The notes beneath the pieces were generated by a model, which worked only from the letters and a program-made list of their open reading frames with translations, was not told the DNA's origin and made no database searches. 64,000 nucleotides of DNA, taken from NCBI RefSeq assembly GCF_024437745.1, contig NZ_JANFNY010000022.1, forward strand, positions 1 to 64,000. The letters are read 5' to 3'. The position numbers were made by a program, and so were the translations under genes. This document shows, one piece after another, positions 36,777 to 45,069 of the stretch. Positions within the stretch are counted from its first letter, which is position 1; each line of letters begins with the position of its first letter. The stretch is from Roseomonas sp. GC11 (GTDB lineage: Bacteria > Pseudomonadota > Alphaproteobacteria > Acetobacterales > Acetobacteraceae).

Positions 36777-37237
36777 CCGATCTGCTGCCGCTGCTCGCCG
36801 AACCGGGCCAGCCGGACACCCTCTACCGCGCCCTGCAGGACGAGGTGCAGCGCCGTGTCGGCCATCGCCTCTTCACGCTGCTCTATGTCGATGGTGGCGA
36901 TGTCGCGCGCGTCTGGTCCAGCCATCCGGCCGAATATCCGACCTCCGGCCGCAAGACGATGGGCGAGACGCCCTGGGGCGCGCATGTGCTGAAGGCTGGC
37001 CAGCCCTTCCTCGGCCGTGACAAGGCCGCCATCCGCTGGGCCTTCTACGACCACGCGCTGATCGAGAGCATGGGCCTTGGCTCCGTCATCAACCTGCCTG
37101 TGCGCTACAATGGCGAGACCATCGGCACCTGCAACATGCTCGATGCCGAAGGCCATTACGACGAGGCGGCGCTGGCCAGGGTGCTGCCGCTCGCGCCGCT
37201 GCTGATTCCTGCCTTCCTCGAAGCCCGCCGCGCCTGA
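36773..37237 (+). CDS. Small GAF-domain protein, paralogue of the one at 24948
   Basis: A 154-residue single GAF domain without output module. HPAEYPTSGRKTMGETPWGAHVL, GQPFLGRDKAAIRWAFYDHALI and GLGSVINLPVRYNG align block by block with the protein at 24948. It is embedded in the transporter operon by a four-base overlap with livM, so its job is tied to the imported compound: a ligand-binding sensor or an enzyme-like fold are both possible. Confidence 0.77.
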   Translation: MTDLLPLLAEPGQPDTLYRALQDEVQRRVGHRLFTLLYVDGGDVARVWSSHPAEYPTSGRKTMGETPWGAHVLKAGQPFLGRDKAAIRWAFYDHALIESMGLGSVINLPVRYNGETIGTCNMLDAEGHYDEAALARVLPLAPLLIPAFLEARRA

Positions 37238-37247
37238 GAGAGACGCC

Positions 37248-38477
37248 ATGAGCACGATCTTCCTGAAGAATGCCCGCATCGTCGATGGCTCCGCCACGGA
37301 GCCCAGCGCGCCGCAGGGCGTGGTGATCGAGGGCGGCACGATCCGCGAGGTCTCCGCCACGGCGCGCGCGCCGGAAGGGGCGGATGTCATCGACCTCGCC
37401 GGCAAGACGCTGCTGCCCGGCCTGATCGACGCGCATGTGCATGTCGTCGCCGTCGAGGCCAGCCTGGCGCGGAATGCCACGCTGCCGGACTCGCTGATCA
37501 TGGCGCGCTCCATCCGCCTGATGGGCGAGATGCTGATGCGCGGCTTCACCACGGTGCGCGATGTCGGCGGTGCCGATCATGGCCAGGTTCTGGCGGAGCA
37601 GGAGGGCCTCTTCCCCGCGCCGCGCCTCGTCATTTCCGGCAAGGCGCTGAGCCAGAGCGGCGGGCATTGCGATTTCCGCGGCCCCTTCGACAATGCGCCG
37701 AGCCAGTTCACCGGCCGCCTCGGCGCGCTGGGCCGGCTGTGTGACGGCATTCCCGAGGTGCGCCGCGCCGCCCGCCAGGAGATCAAGGGCGGTGCGCGCT
37801 TCATCAAGATCATGGCGAATGGCGGCGTCGCCTCGCCCACCGATCCGATCCATTTCCTCGGCTTCTCGCGTGAGGAAATCATCGCGATCGTCGAGGAGGC
37901 GCGCAATGCCGGCACCTATGTCTCCGCGCATCTCTATACGGACGAGGGCATCCGTCGTGCCGTCGAATGTGGCGTGCATTCGCTGGAACACTGCAACCTG
38001 ATCCAGTCTGAAACTGCCCGCTTCGCCGCCGGGCAGGGTGCCATCGCGGTGCCCACGCTCGTCACCTACGACAAGCTCTCGGAGGAGGGCGAGGCACTGG
38101 GCATCGGCCCCGAGGCGGTGGGCAAGGTGGACAATGTTCGCCTCTCTGGCATGGAGTCGCTGCAGATCATGCGCGATGCTGGCCTGCCGATGGCCTATGG
38201 CTCCGACCTGCTGGGCCCGATGCACCGGCACCAGTCGGAGGAATTCGTCATCCGTGGGCGTGTCCTGCCGGCGCATGAAGTGATCGCCTCCGCCACCTCG
38301 GTGGCCGCGAAGCTCTGCCGCATGGAGGGCAAGATCGGCGTGGTGGCTGAGGGTGCCTTCGCCGACCTCGTCGTGGTGGACGGCAACCCGCTGGACGATC
38401 TCTCCCTGCTGACCCACCAGGGCCGCCACATGCCGCTGATCCTGAAGGGCGGCCAGGTGATGAAGCGCGCTTTCTGA
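37248..38477 (+). CDS. Metal-dependent amidohydrolase
   Basis: A 409-residue TIM-barrel amidohydrolase of the imidazolonepropionase/Xaa-Pro dipeptidase-like group. Metal and active-site residues are visible: HVH in LIDAHVHVV, the Lys in ARFIKIMANGG (likely carboxylated), His in VSAHLYT, His in SLEHCN and Asp in AYGSDL, with a small beta-sandwich from both termini (ADLVVVDGNPLDD). GAGAGACGCC precedes the ATG. It ends the livGFKHM operon and probably hydrolyses the imported amide or cyclic amide; the substrate is unknown. Confidence 0.87.
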   Translation: MSTIFLKNARIVDGSATEPSAPQGVVIEGGTIREVSATARAPEGADVIDLAGKTLLPGLIDAHVHVVAVEASLARNATLPDSLIMARSIRLMGEMLMRGFTTVRDVGGADHGQVLAEQEGLFPAPRLVISGKALSQSGGHCDFRGPFDNAPSQFTGRLGALGRLCDGIPEVRRAARQEIKGGARFIKIMANGGVASPTDPIHFLGFSREEIIAIVEEARNAGTYVSAHLYTDEGIRRAVECGVHSLEHCNLIQSETARFAAGQGAIAVPTLVTYDKLSEEGEALGIGPEAVGKVDNVRLSGMESLQIMRDAGLPMAYGSDLLGPMHRHQSEEFVIRGRVLPAHEVIASATSVAAKLCRMEGKIGVVAEGAFADLVVVDGNPLDDLSLLTHQGRHMPLILKGGQVMKRAF

Positions 38478-38486
38478 CAGCGGGGT

Positions 38487-38539
38487 CCGGGGTGGCCTTG
38501 CCACCCCGGCGGGGTGGGGGGGGGGGCCCCCCCCCCCCC
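38487..38539 (+). terminator. Hairpin followed by G11C13 run
   Basis: CCGGGGTGGC and GCCACCCCGG around CTT (38487-38509) make a strong stem just after the amidohydrolase. It is followed by eleven G (38516-38526) directly joined to thirteen C (38527-38539), itself a palindrome. No T tract follows. The hairpin resembles the GGGGTCCGGGG terminators elsewhere in the window; the G/C run is exceptional and could be partly a sequence or assembly error. Confidence 0.6.
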
Positions 38540-38598
38540 TCCCTTGCATGCCTGTTCCTGCTATATTCTCCTCAGCGACCGGCGGGGGAGAGCATGGC

Positions 38599-39321
38599 AT
38601 GCAGCAGGCGGAGGAACTGGCGAAGGTCAAGGCGCGTATCCGCGCCCTGACGGAGAAGACCGTCTCGAACGGCTGCACCGAGGCTGAGGCGCTGGCCGCC
38701 GCCGAGATGGCCGGGCGCCTTCTCGAACGCTATGCTCTGACGATGGAAGAGGTGGATCTCCGCCGCGCGCGCTGCGTGCAGGTGGAAATCCCGCTTCCGG
38801 GCAAGCAGCGCCGCCCGATCGATGGCTGCGTCCCGGCCATCGCGCGCTTCTGTGACTGCAAGGTCTGGCTGGTCCGCGACGAGGAAGGCGCCCGCTACAT
38901 CTTCTTCGGCTTCGAGGAGGACACGGCCCTGGCGCGCTACCTCTTTGAGGTGATCGGGCGCGGCATGGCCACGGAGCTGGAGAATTTCCGCACCAGCCAT
39001 CCCGCCCTGCGCGGTACGCGGCTCCGCCTGGCCTCGGTGAGCTACCAGCAGGGCATGGCCAGCCGCCTCGCCGAACGCCTGGAATCCCTCCTGGCCGCGC
39101 GAGAAGCCGAGGTCGCCGCCCGCCGCTCCACCGGCACCGCGCTGATGGTGGTGAAGCATCAGGTGGTCGAGGATGCCTTCCGTGAAACCGCGGTGCGGCT
39201 GGTCAGCGCCCGGCGTGGCCGGCTGCGCGCCAATGGCGCCTTTCGCCAGGGCTATGCGGCGGGGGACCGTATCAATCTCAACCGCCCGGTGCGGGGCGGC
39301 GGCACCGGGGCGCTGGAGTGA
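38599..39321 (+). CDS. DUF2786/DUF7168-type protein
   Basis: A 240-residue cytosolic protein of unknown function. The N-terminal 50 residues match the DUF2786 pattern (KVKARIRALTEKTVSNGCTEAEALAAAEMAGRLLERYALT); the middle and end (AIARFCDCKVWL, FGFEEDTALARYLFEVI, SYQQGMASRLAERL) resemble DUF7168. Both occur in phages and bacterial chromosomes. GGGGGAG precedes the ATG. It heads a three-gene overlapping unit with a SprT-like protein and a UvrD-type helicase. Confidence 0.75.
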   Translation: MQQAEELAKVKARIRALTEKTVSNGCTEAEALAAAEMAGRLLERYALTMEEVDLRRARCVQVEIPLPGKQRRPIDGCVPAIARFCDCKVWLVRDEEGARYIFFGFEEDTALARYLFEVIGRGMATELENFRTSHPALRGTRLRLASVSYQQGMASRLAERLESLLAAREAEVAARRSTGTALMVVKHQVVEDAFRETAVRLVSARRGRLRANGAFRQGYAAGDRINLNRPVRGGGTGALE

Positions 39322-39761
39322 GCAGCCCTGACCACCAGCGCCGCCGTGTCTATGCCTGGGAGGATCGCGTGGTGGCGCCGCATGGCGGCGCGCCCATTGC
39401 TTTCGCCGCCGCGCAGGGCATGGTCGATGCCATCTGGGCCGATCTCGGCCTGCGCTATCCGCCGCGCGTCGCGCCATTGCCGCCGCAGGCGCGCCGCCGC
39501 CTCGCCGATGCCACACGGCTTCGCCTGCGCCTGCCGCCGGAATGCCCGGACTGGGTCCTCCTCCATGAACTGGCCCACGCCTTGAGCAGCACGATGGACG
39601 GGCATTCCGATGGCCATGGCGCGCGCTTCATGGGCCTCTATGTCCAGTTGCTGGTGCGCTACTTGCGTTTGCCTGAAACTTTTCTCCTCGACTCTCTGGG
39701 CGCGGCCGGGATCATCGTGCAGCCCGATGCGCGCCCCGTCTTCCTGGACACCCCGGCATGA
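39318..39761 (+). CDS. Small SprT-like zinc metalloprotease-type protein
   Basis: A 147-residue protein with a complete zinc-metalloprotease signature: LLHELAHAL (HExxH) and a third His in DGHGARFMGLY, the arrangement of SprT/Wss1-like proteases. No zinc ribbon or signal peptide is present. SprT-like enzymes elsewhere digest protein adducts on DNA. It begins at a GTG overlapping the DUF2786 gene stop (GTGA) and ends overlapping the helicase start (ATGA). The assignment to SprT rather than another HExxH family is by motif only. Confidence 0.68.
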   Translation: MSSPDHQRRRVYAWEDRVVAPHGGAPIAFAAAQGMVDAIWADLGLRYPPRVAPLPPQARRRLADATRLRLRLPPECPDWVLLHELAHALSSTMDGHSDGHGARFMGLYVQLLVRYLRLPETFLLDSLGAAGIIVQPDARPVFLDTPA

Positions 39762-41650
39762 GCGAGGCCCATTTGGAGGGGTTGAACCCCGCGCAGCGCG
39801 CCGCCGCCCTGGCCGAGGCGCCCCAACTCGTCCTCGCGGGCGCGGGATCCGGAAAAACCGAGACACTGACACGCCGCGTCGCCGATCTCATCCTGCGGCG
39901 GGGGGAGGGAGCGGATCGCATTCTCTGCATCACCTTCACCGCCAAGGCGGCGGCGGAAATGCGCGCACGCCTCACCGCCCGGCTGGAGGGGGCGGCCGTG
40001 CCGCGCTGGGTCGGCACCTTCCACGCCGTCATGGCGCGGCTGCTGGTGGAAGATGGCGCCGGCGTGCCGGGGCTGCCGCCGGGATTCGCCATCCTCTCCC
40101 AGGCTGAGGCGCGCGCGGTGGTCATGCAGGTGTCTGGTACACGGGATGTGCAGGAAGGCGCCGCGCTGCTCGAAATTCTCTCGCTGATGAAAGGCCGCCT
40201 TGCCCGCACGCCGCATGGCCATGCCTTCACACGCTTTGAGCCGGAACTGCTGGCCCAGGCCGCCGCGCTGATGCCCGATTATCAGACGGCCCTCACCGCG
40301 CGCGGCGCCGTGGACTTTGACGACCTGATCGCCCTGCCGGTGCGCGCCATGCAGGCGGACAAGGACCTTGCGGCACGCTGGGCCGCGCGCTGGTCGGAAA
40401 TCCTGGTGGATGAATACCAGGACACCAATGTGGCGCAGCATCGCCTGGTCCAGCTTCTGGCGAAACCGCATGGCCGGGTCTTTGCCGTGGGGGACGATAG
40501 CCAGTCGATTTACGGCTGGCGCGGTGCCGAGGTGGCGCAGATCCGTAACTTCAACCGCTTCTATCCGCAGGCCGCGGAACCTTTGCGGCTGGAGGTGAAT
40601 TACCGCTCCACCCGCCGCATCCTGCTCGCTGCCAATGCCGTGGCGGCCTGTGACCGGCAGGCCCTGCGCAAGACCCTGCGGCCCGCTGAGGCCAAGGCGC
40701 CGCCCGGCCCGCCGATCGCCCTGGCGGCGGTGGAGACCGCCGATGAAGAGGGCCTCGCCGTCGCCGCGCGCATCGCTACGCTGCGGCGGGCCGAGCCGGG
40801 CCTGCTCTGGTCGGATTGCGCCGTGCTGCTGCGCGCGGGCTTTGTGGGCGAGCCCATCCTGGCGGCGCTGCGTCAGGCCGGCATCCCGGCGCGCATGGTC
40901 GCGGAGCGCGAGCCGGACCCGCCGCGTGATATCCTGGCGGCGCAGGCATGGCTGCGCCTGGCCCTCAGCGCGCCGGAGGACGCCTCGGCGGATGACGCAT
41001 TCCGGCGAGCCTGCGCTTTCCCGAAGCGCGGGATTCCAGGAAGTCTCTTTGCCCGTCTGCGGGATCACGCCGCGGAGCAGGGCATGTCCCTTGCTGCTGC
41101 CGTGCCGCTTTTCCCGGCCACACCGGAGGAGCGCGCGCAGTTTGAGAGCGTGCTGCAACTGGCGCGCACCATCGCGCGCGATGTCGCCACGCGGCGCCCT
41201 GGTGCGGCGGATGCGCTGCAACTTGCCGCCGCGCGCGCGGGACTCGCGGAAGGGCTGCGCGATGCGCCTTCGGGGTTGATCGCTGCCTGGGAAAGCGCCT
41301 TTGCCGCCGCCGCGCAAAGCCCGAATCTGTCAGCCTATCTCGATGCGCTGGCCCTGGGCGTGACCTCGGCCGATGGGGTGCAGCCGGATGCGGTGCCGCT
41401 GATGACGCTGCATCGCGCGAAAGGGCTGGAATTCGCCCATGTGCTGATGCCGGGGCTGGAGGATGGCGTGTTTCCGCATTTCAAGGCGGAGGCGCAGGGC
41501 GCGCTGCCGGAGGAAAGACGGCTGTTTTACGTTGGCATCACGCGGGCGAAGCAAACGCTGTGGCTCAGCTGGGTGCGGCGGCGGCGGGAGTGGAATGCGC
41601 GGCCGTCGCGGTTTATCGATGAGATACCGGCGCAGCTTTTTCACGGCTGA
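39758..41650 (+). CDS. UvrD/Rep-type SF1A DNA helicase
   Basis: A 630-residue 3'-5' helicase, about 90 residues shorter than UvrD. Motifs in order: Q motif LNPAQRAA, I AGAGSGKTET, Ia CITFTAKAAAEMRARL, II LVDEYQDTN, III GDDSQSIYGWRGAE, IV LEVNYRST, V MTLHRAKGLEFAHVLMPGLEDGVFPH, VI RRLFYVGITRAKQTLWLSW. The C-terminal Tudor-like tail of UvrD/PcrA is missing. Its overlap with the SprT-like gene suggests a shared DNA-repair job. Confidence 0.9.
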   Translation: MSEAHLEGLNPAQRAAALAEAPQLVLAGAGSGKTETLTRRVADLILRRGEGADRILCITFTAKAAAEMRARLTARLEGAAVPRWVGTFHAVMARLLVEDGAGVPGLPPGFAILSQAEARAVVMQVSGTRDVQEGAALLEILSLMKGRLARTPHGHAFTRFEPELLAQAAALMPDYQTALTARGAVDFDDLIALPVRAMQADKDLAARWAARWSEILVDEYQDTNVAQHRLVQLLAKPHGRVFAVGDDSQSIYGWRGAEVAQIRNFNRFYPQAAEPLRLEVNYRSTRRILLAANAVAACDRQALRKTLRPAEAKAPPGPPIALAAVETADEEGLAVAARIATLRRAEPGLLWSDCAVLLRAGFVGEPILAALRQAGIPARMVAEREPDPPRDILAAQAWLRLALSAPEDASADDAFRRACAFPKRGIPGSLFARLRDHAAEQGMSLAAAVPLFPATPEERAQFESVLQLARTIARDVATRRPGAADALQLAAARAGLAEGLRDAPSGLIAAWESAFAAAAQSPNLSAYLDALALGVTSADGVQPDAVPLMTLHRAKGLEFAHVLMPGLEDGVFPHFKAEAQGALPEERRLFYVGITRAKQTLWLSWVRRRREWNARPSRFIDEIPAQLFHG

Positions 41651-41651
41651 G

Positions 41652-41697
41652 AGAAGAAGGCCGGGGGAATGAATTCCCCCGGACCCCCTTCTTTTTT
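41652..41697. terminator. Bidirectional terminator between helicase and nrdJ
   Basis: CCGGGGGAAT and ATTCCCCCGG flank GA (41661-41682), extended by AAGAAGG/CCTTCTT and ending in a T tract. It separates convergent genes and belongs to the same type as those at 50962 and 58715. Confidence 0.85.
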
Positions 41698-41700
41698 CTG

Positions 41701-44121
41701 TCAGATGGGGCAGACGCCGCTGGCGCATTGCAGATGGGCCCAGTCCACCGCCTCCTGCACGGCCTCGTCGTGGATGCCCTCGACAATCGCGGCGAAACGC
41801 GCGGTCGAAACCTCCTCTTCCGGCAGGTATTCATAGCCCAGCTCGGCATCGGGGCGGCTCGGCAGCACGGAGCAGCAGCGCACCTGCGGCTGTTCGGCGG
41901 CGACAATGGCGCGGAACGATTCCAGGTCGTGGCGGTCAGTATAGACCTTCAGCGTGTAGCTGACCTGGTTGCCGCGCTCGGCGCCGATCCAGTGGCGCTC
42001 CAGCAGGCGCAGCCACTGATATTGCTGTCCCGGGCTGGCTTCCGGGGCGGTCACCAGCTTCTCGCCCAGGCCGAGGCGCTGCGCCAGCGGCACCGTGGGG
42101 AAGCCCACGATCGTCATGCCGGGGAAGCTGCGCAGCTCGCGCAGCGGATAGCCGCGCTGCTCGTACTCGGCCAGCAGCGGGTCGGAGCCGGCGGTCCAGC
42201 CGCCCGTCGCCGCATCGCGCGTGCCCTTGAACTGCACCCAGCGCAGATACTGCCGGCGGGCGGGCAGATGCGCGCCTTCCGTCAGCCCGAACAGCTTGCT
42301 GGTGGTGCCGGCGGGCTTCACCGTCGTCACCGTCACCGGGCGCGCCATGCCGAGCTGGTCGGCGTAGATCGCCGCCTCGTGCTTCGCGCTTTCCGAGAGG
42401 CGGCCCAGCATGTCCCAGAAGGGGGCGGAACGCGATTCGTCCAGCAGCTCGTCGAAGCCAAGGCCGAAGCGCATCCAGGCCCATTCATGCAGGCCGGTGG
42501 GGCCGATGCCGATACGGTTGGTGCGCGCGACCTCCTCGGCATAGAGCGCATCCATCCGGTTGGCGCGGATCAGGAAGCGCACGCCGAGGCGCACCGCGTC
42601 TTCCACCCGTTCATCCCAACGCGCGGCCAGATCGGGGTCGATCTCGCCGGGAACAAGGCTTTCCAGCGGCGCGGGGCAGGCCAGCAGCGGCGCGAAATCG
42701 GCGATGACGCAATAGCCGCCGGTGACATGCAGCGTGATCTCGCCGCAGGGATTCGTTGTCACCGGGAAATGCGCGGCGGCGGCGCGGCGCGAGCACTCGG
42801 CCAGCAGCCCGGCGGCGGCATCCACCTGGTAGCGCGCGCTGCGGAAGTCGCGGCCATCCTCATGCACCGGCTTGGCCCAGGCGCTGCCGGTGCGGTGGTC
42901 CTCCAGCAGGTCGCCATTGATGAAGCCCGGCTCGCCATTGATGTAGGCGCAGGCGGTGACTTCGTCGAACACCATGCGCGCATGGACGGTCATCGGGTCG
43001 GCGGCATCGCCGGACTGCACGCGCTGCCAGAACTCACGGTCCACCATCACGGAGTGGTTGGCCGTCCACAGCCCGCCCTCCGACTTGGCGCGGATGAAGC
43101 GGCGGATGGCGGGGTCACGCCAGGACTTCGTCGCCATGCGCGCGGCGCGGCGCGCGCCACCCACCTGCACCTCCACCGAGAGATGGTGGTCCACCAGCAG
43201 CGCCTGCTCCCAGGGTTGCAGCACATCGCTCGCCGGGTCGCGCTCGCGCGCCGGGAGGATGACGTGGCGGCGGATGTTCAGCAGGCCGCGCAGCAGGGAA
43301 ATGGGGCCGGAGGAGGGGCGCCCCTGCATGCCGCGGATCGGGCTGCCGGCCGGGCGGATGGGCGAGAGATCCAGCACCAGAAGCCGGTCCCGCTCGCCCC
43401 GGAAGGCCATGGCCTCCAGCACTTCCAGCGCCTTGGCCCAGCCTTCGCGGCTGTCCTCCACCCGGTGCAGCACCGCGTTGGCGGGGAGCGTTTCGAGATC
43501 AGCGAGCAGCTCGGTGGCCAGGAAGTCGCGCAGACGCGCCTCGGCGGCGTCATCCAGTTCCGCCATGCCCCAGGGCAGCAGGCCCATCTCGGTGCCGAAG
43601 CGGCGCAGCGCCGCGCGGTCGCGCGGATAGTCGTGATGCGCAGGGGAAAGATGCAGCGCGAGGTCCGGCGCCCGCGCCCAGTCCACCGCGATCAGCGCAT
43701 CATCATAGGCGCGGCCGACGCCGGAGCCATTCAGCAGCAGATAGAACTCGGCGAAGGAGGCGATGGCGGTCGCGCAGTTGGTGAAGACCTCCATGTTGCG
43801 CCCGGCCTGGGCCGCGTCGCCATGCTGGAGGTGGCGGCCCGAGGTCAGCAGGGCGCCGGTCGCGATGGCGTTGCGCAGCCGCGCCTGCTCCCGCGCCAGA
43901 TCGCCGCCGGCCCCGAGCAGGCCGATATTGCCGGCCGCCACGCGCTCCGCCACACGGCCGAAATCCTCCTGGTCCTCCGGGCGGAAGACGGTGCGCCGCC
44001 CGACCGCGAGCCCCATGCCATGGTCCAGCCGGCGGCCGGGCAGCGGTTTCTCGCCAAACCCGGCCCCGGGCAGGGCGCCCGTGAGGGAAGGCAGGGTAAA
44101 GGGCTGGCGATAGCCGTCCAT
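41701..44121 (-). CDS. nrdJ: B12-dependent ribonucleoside-triphosphate reductase (class II)
   Basis: An 806-residue reductase making deoxynucleotides without oxygen dependence. Features: redox Cys C116 (FTNCATAIASF), the radical loop TTNPCGEITLHVTGGYC, the barrel motif VKPAGTTSKLFGLTEGAH, and the C-terminal thiol pair CASGVC two residues from the end. This is the monomeric Lactobacillus leichmannii type. GGAG precedes the ATG at 44121. Tandem NrdR-box-like sites lie upstream; a cobalamin riboswitch was looked for and not recognised. Confidence 0.9.
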   Translation of the reverse strand: MDGYRQPFTLPSLTGALPGAGFGEKPLPGRRLDHGMGLAVGRRTVFRPEDQEDFGRVAERVAAGNIGLLGAGGDLAREQARLRNAIATGALLTSGRHLQHGDAAQAGRNMEVFTNCATAIASFAEFYLLLNGSGVGRAYDDALIAVDWARAPDLALHLSPAHHDYPRDRAALRRFGTEMGLLPWGMAELDDAAEARLRDFLATELLADLETLPANAVLHRVEDSREGWAKALEVLEAMAFRGERDRLLVLDLSPIRPAGSPIRGMQGRPSSGPISLLRGLLNIRRHVILPARERDPASDVLQPWEQALLVDHHLSVEVQVGGARRAARMATKSWRDPAIRRFIRAKSEGGLWTANHSVMVDREFWQRVQSGDAADPMTVHARMVFDEVTACAYINGEPGFINGDLLEDHRTGSAWAKPVHEDGRDFRSARYQVDAAAGLLAECSRRAAAAHFPVTTNPCGEITLHVTGGYCVIADFAPLLACPAPLESLVPGEIDPDLAARWDERVEDAVRLGVRFLIRANRMDALYAEEVARTNRIGIGPTGLHEWAWMRFGLGFDELLDESRSAPFWDMLGRLSESAKHEAAIYADQLGMARPVTVTTVKPAGTTSKLFGLTEGAHLPARRQYLRWVQFKGTRDAATGGWTAGSDPLLAEYEQRGYPLRELRSFPGMTIVGFPTVPLAQRLGLGEKLVTAPEASPGQQYQWLRLLERHWIGAERGNQVSYTLKVYTDRHDLESFRAIVAAEQPQVRCCSVLPSRPDAELGYEYLPEEEVSTARFAAIVEGIHDEAVQEAVDWAHLQCASGVCPI

Positions 44122-44177
44122 GGGAAGCTCCGGCGGGTGTAGAATGGTCACCGGCGCCGCGAATCGCCGCCGGTGGG

Positions 44178-44225
44178 ACACAAGATATGGTATGCTCCGA
44201 AAAAGTCACCCGCTAGATAAGGTTG
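44178..44225 (-). promoter_or_regulatory. Tandem NrdR-box-like sites
   Basis: On the minus strand CAACCTTATCTAGCGG (44225 to 44210) and ATACCATATCTTGTGT (44193 to 44178) are separated by 16 bases. The second matches the NrdR consensus acaCwATATaTwGtgt at 13 of 16 positions, the first at about 9. A 15-16 base gap is the known arrangement for NrdR. They lie 57-104 bases upstream of nrdJ, so repression by ATP/dATP-bound NrdR is likely. The nrdR gene itself is not in the window. Confidence 0.7.
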
Positions 44226-44233
44226 TTCCGCCC

Positions 44234-44365
44234 TCACATCCTGTTGCGCCTCCCCTCCGCCCGGCGGCGCCGGAAAACGCTGAGGAATTCCAGCCGGTTC
44301 AGCGCCAGCACCGCCAGGACCACCAGGATCAGCACCAGCGCGGGGATCACCACCGAGGCCGTCAT
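44234..44365 (-). CDS. 43-residue single-helix membrane peptide
   Basis: An unannotated small gene in the 350-base gap between nrdJ and the Lrp gene. The peptide begins MTASVVIPALVLILVVLAVL, one clear transmembrane helix, and ends in an Arg-rich cytosolic tail (FRRRRAEGRRNRM). A strong ribosome binding site, AAGGAG, is 9 bases from the ATG. It is on the same strand as nrdJ, with the NrdR-like sites starting 9 bases after its stop. I do not recognise the family. The remaining bases of the gap (44366-44472) show only the Lrp gene's upstream region. Confidence 0.6.
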   Translation of the reverse strand: MTASVVIPALVLILVVLAVLALNRLEFLSVFRRRRAEGRRNRM

Positions 44366-44472
44366 GCGCGCTTCTCCTTCATGCCGGAAAGGGAACGGGA
44401 GGGCGGGGAGGGGGTTGCCGCCTTGCCGACCGCCGCTAGGCTGGCGCGCCAGGACAAGGGCAGGGACCCCGC

Positions 44473-44961
44473 ATGGACGAGATCGACCGCAAGATCCTGG
44501 CGCTGTTGCAGGCCGATGCCACCCTCTCCGTGGCGCAGCTGGCGGACCGGGTGGGGCTTTCCACCACCCCCTGCTGGAAGCGGGTGCAGAAGCTGGAGGC
44601 CAGCGGCGTCATCACCGGCCGCGTCGCCCTGGTGGCGCCGGAGGCGGTGGGGCTGGGCCTCTCCGTCTTCGTGGCCATCGAGGCGGGGGACCACAGCCCG
44701 GCCTGGCTGGAGCGCTTCGCCGCCGCCATCGCGGCCATGCCCGAGATCATGGAAGCCTACCGCATGGCCGGGGAGGTGGACTACATGCTGCGCGTCGCCG
44801 TGCCGGACATGGCGGCCTATGACCGCTTCTACAAAGCCCTGATCACGGCGGCGCAGCCGCGCAACGTGACTTCCCGCTTCGCCATGGAGCGGATGAAGCA
44901 CACCACCGCCTACCCCCTGAACGGCCCCGCCTTCCGCGACCGCGCCGAGGGCCGGGAATAG
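44473..44961 (+). CDS. Lrp/AsnC-family regulator
   Basis: A 162-residue regulator: MDEIDRKILALLQADATLSVAQLADRVGLSTTPCWKRVQKLEASGVI is the helix-turn-helix half, and SVFVAIEAGDHS with MEAYRMAGEVDYMLRVAVPD the RAM domain. It is divergent from the small membrane peptide and about 230 bases upstream of the sulfonate operon. Its target is not evident. Confidence 0.9.
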   Translation: MDEIDRKILALLQADATLSVAQLADRVGLSTTPCWKRVQKLEASGVITGRVALVAPEAVGLGLSVFVAIEAGDHSPAWLERFAAAIAAMPEIMEAYRMAGEVDYMLRVAVPDMAAYDRFYKALITAAQPRNVTSRFAMERMKHTTAYPLNGPAFRDRAEGRE

Positions 44962-45069
44962 TTTTTTCCCGTTCGCCCGCCCCGGAGCATGGGCATGCTG
45001 CGGGGCAGAAAATCTTTGGGAAACATAACTCTTTCGTTGGCCCGCCGGGCTTCATAGCCTGGGTGGGCC

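Noticed and set aside
38516-38539. G11C13 run as a programmed frameshift or phase-variation tract inside a gene
   Set aside because: It lies between genes, not within a reading frame; only a promoter-spacing effect remains possible, and a sequence error is not excluded.
44122-44472. Cobalamin riboswitch expected before a B12-dependent reductase
   Set aside because: No B12-box-like conserved core was recognised; the region instead holds NrdR-like sites and a small coding frame.
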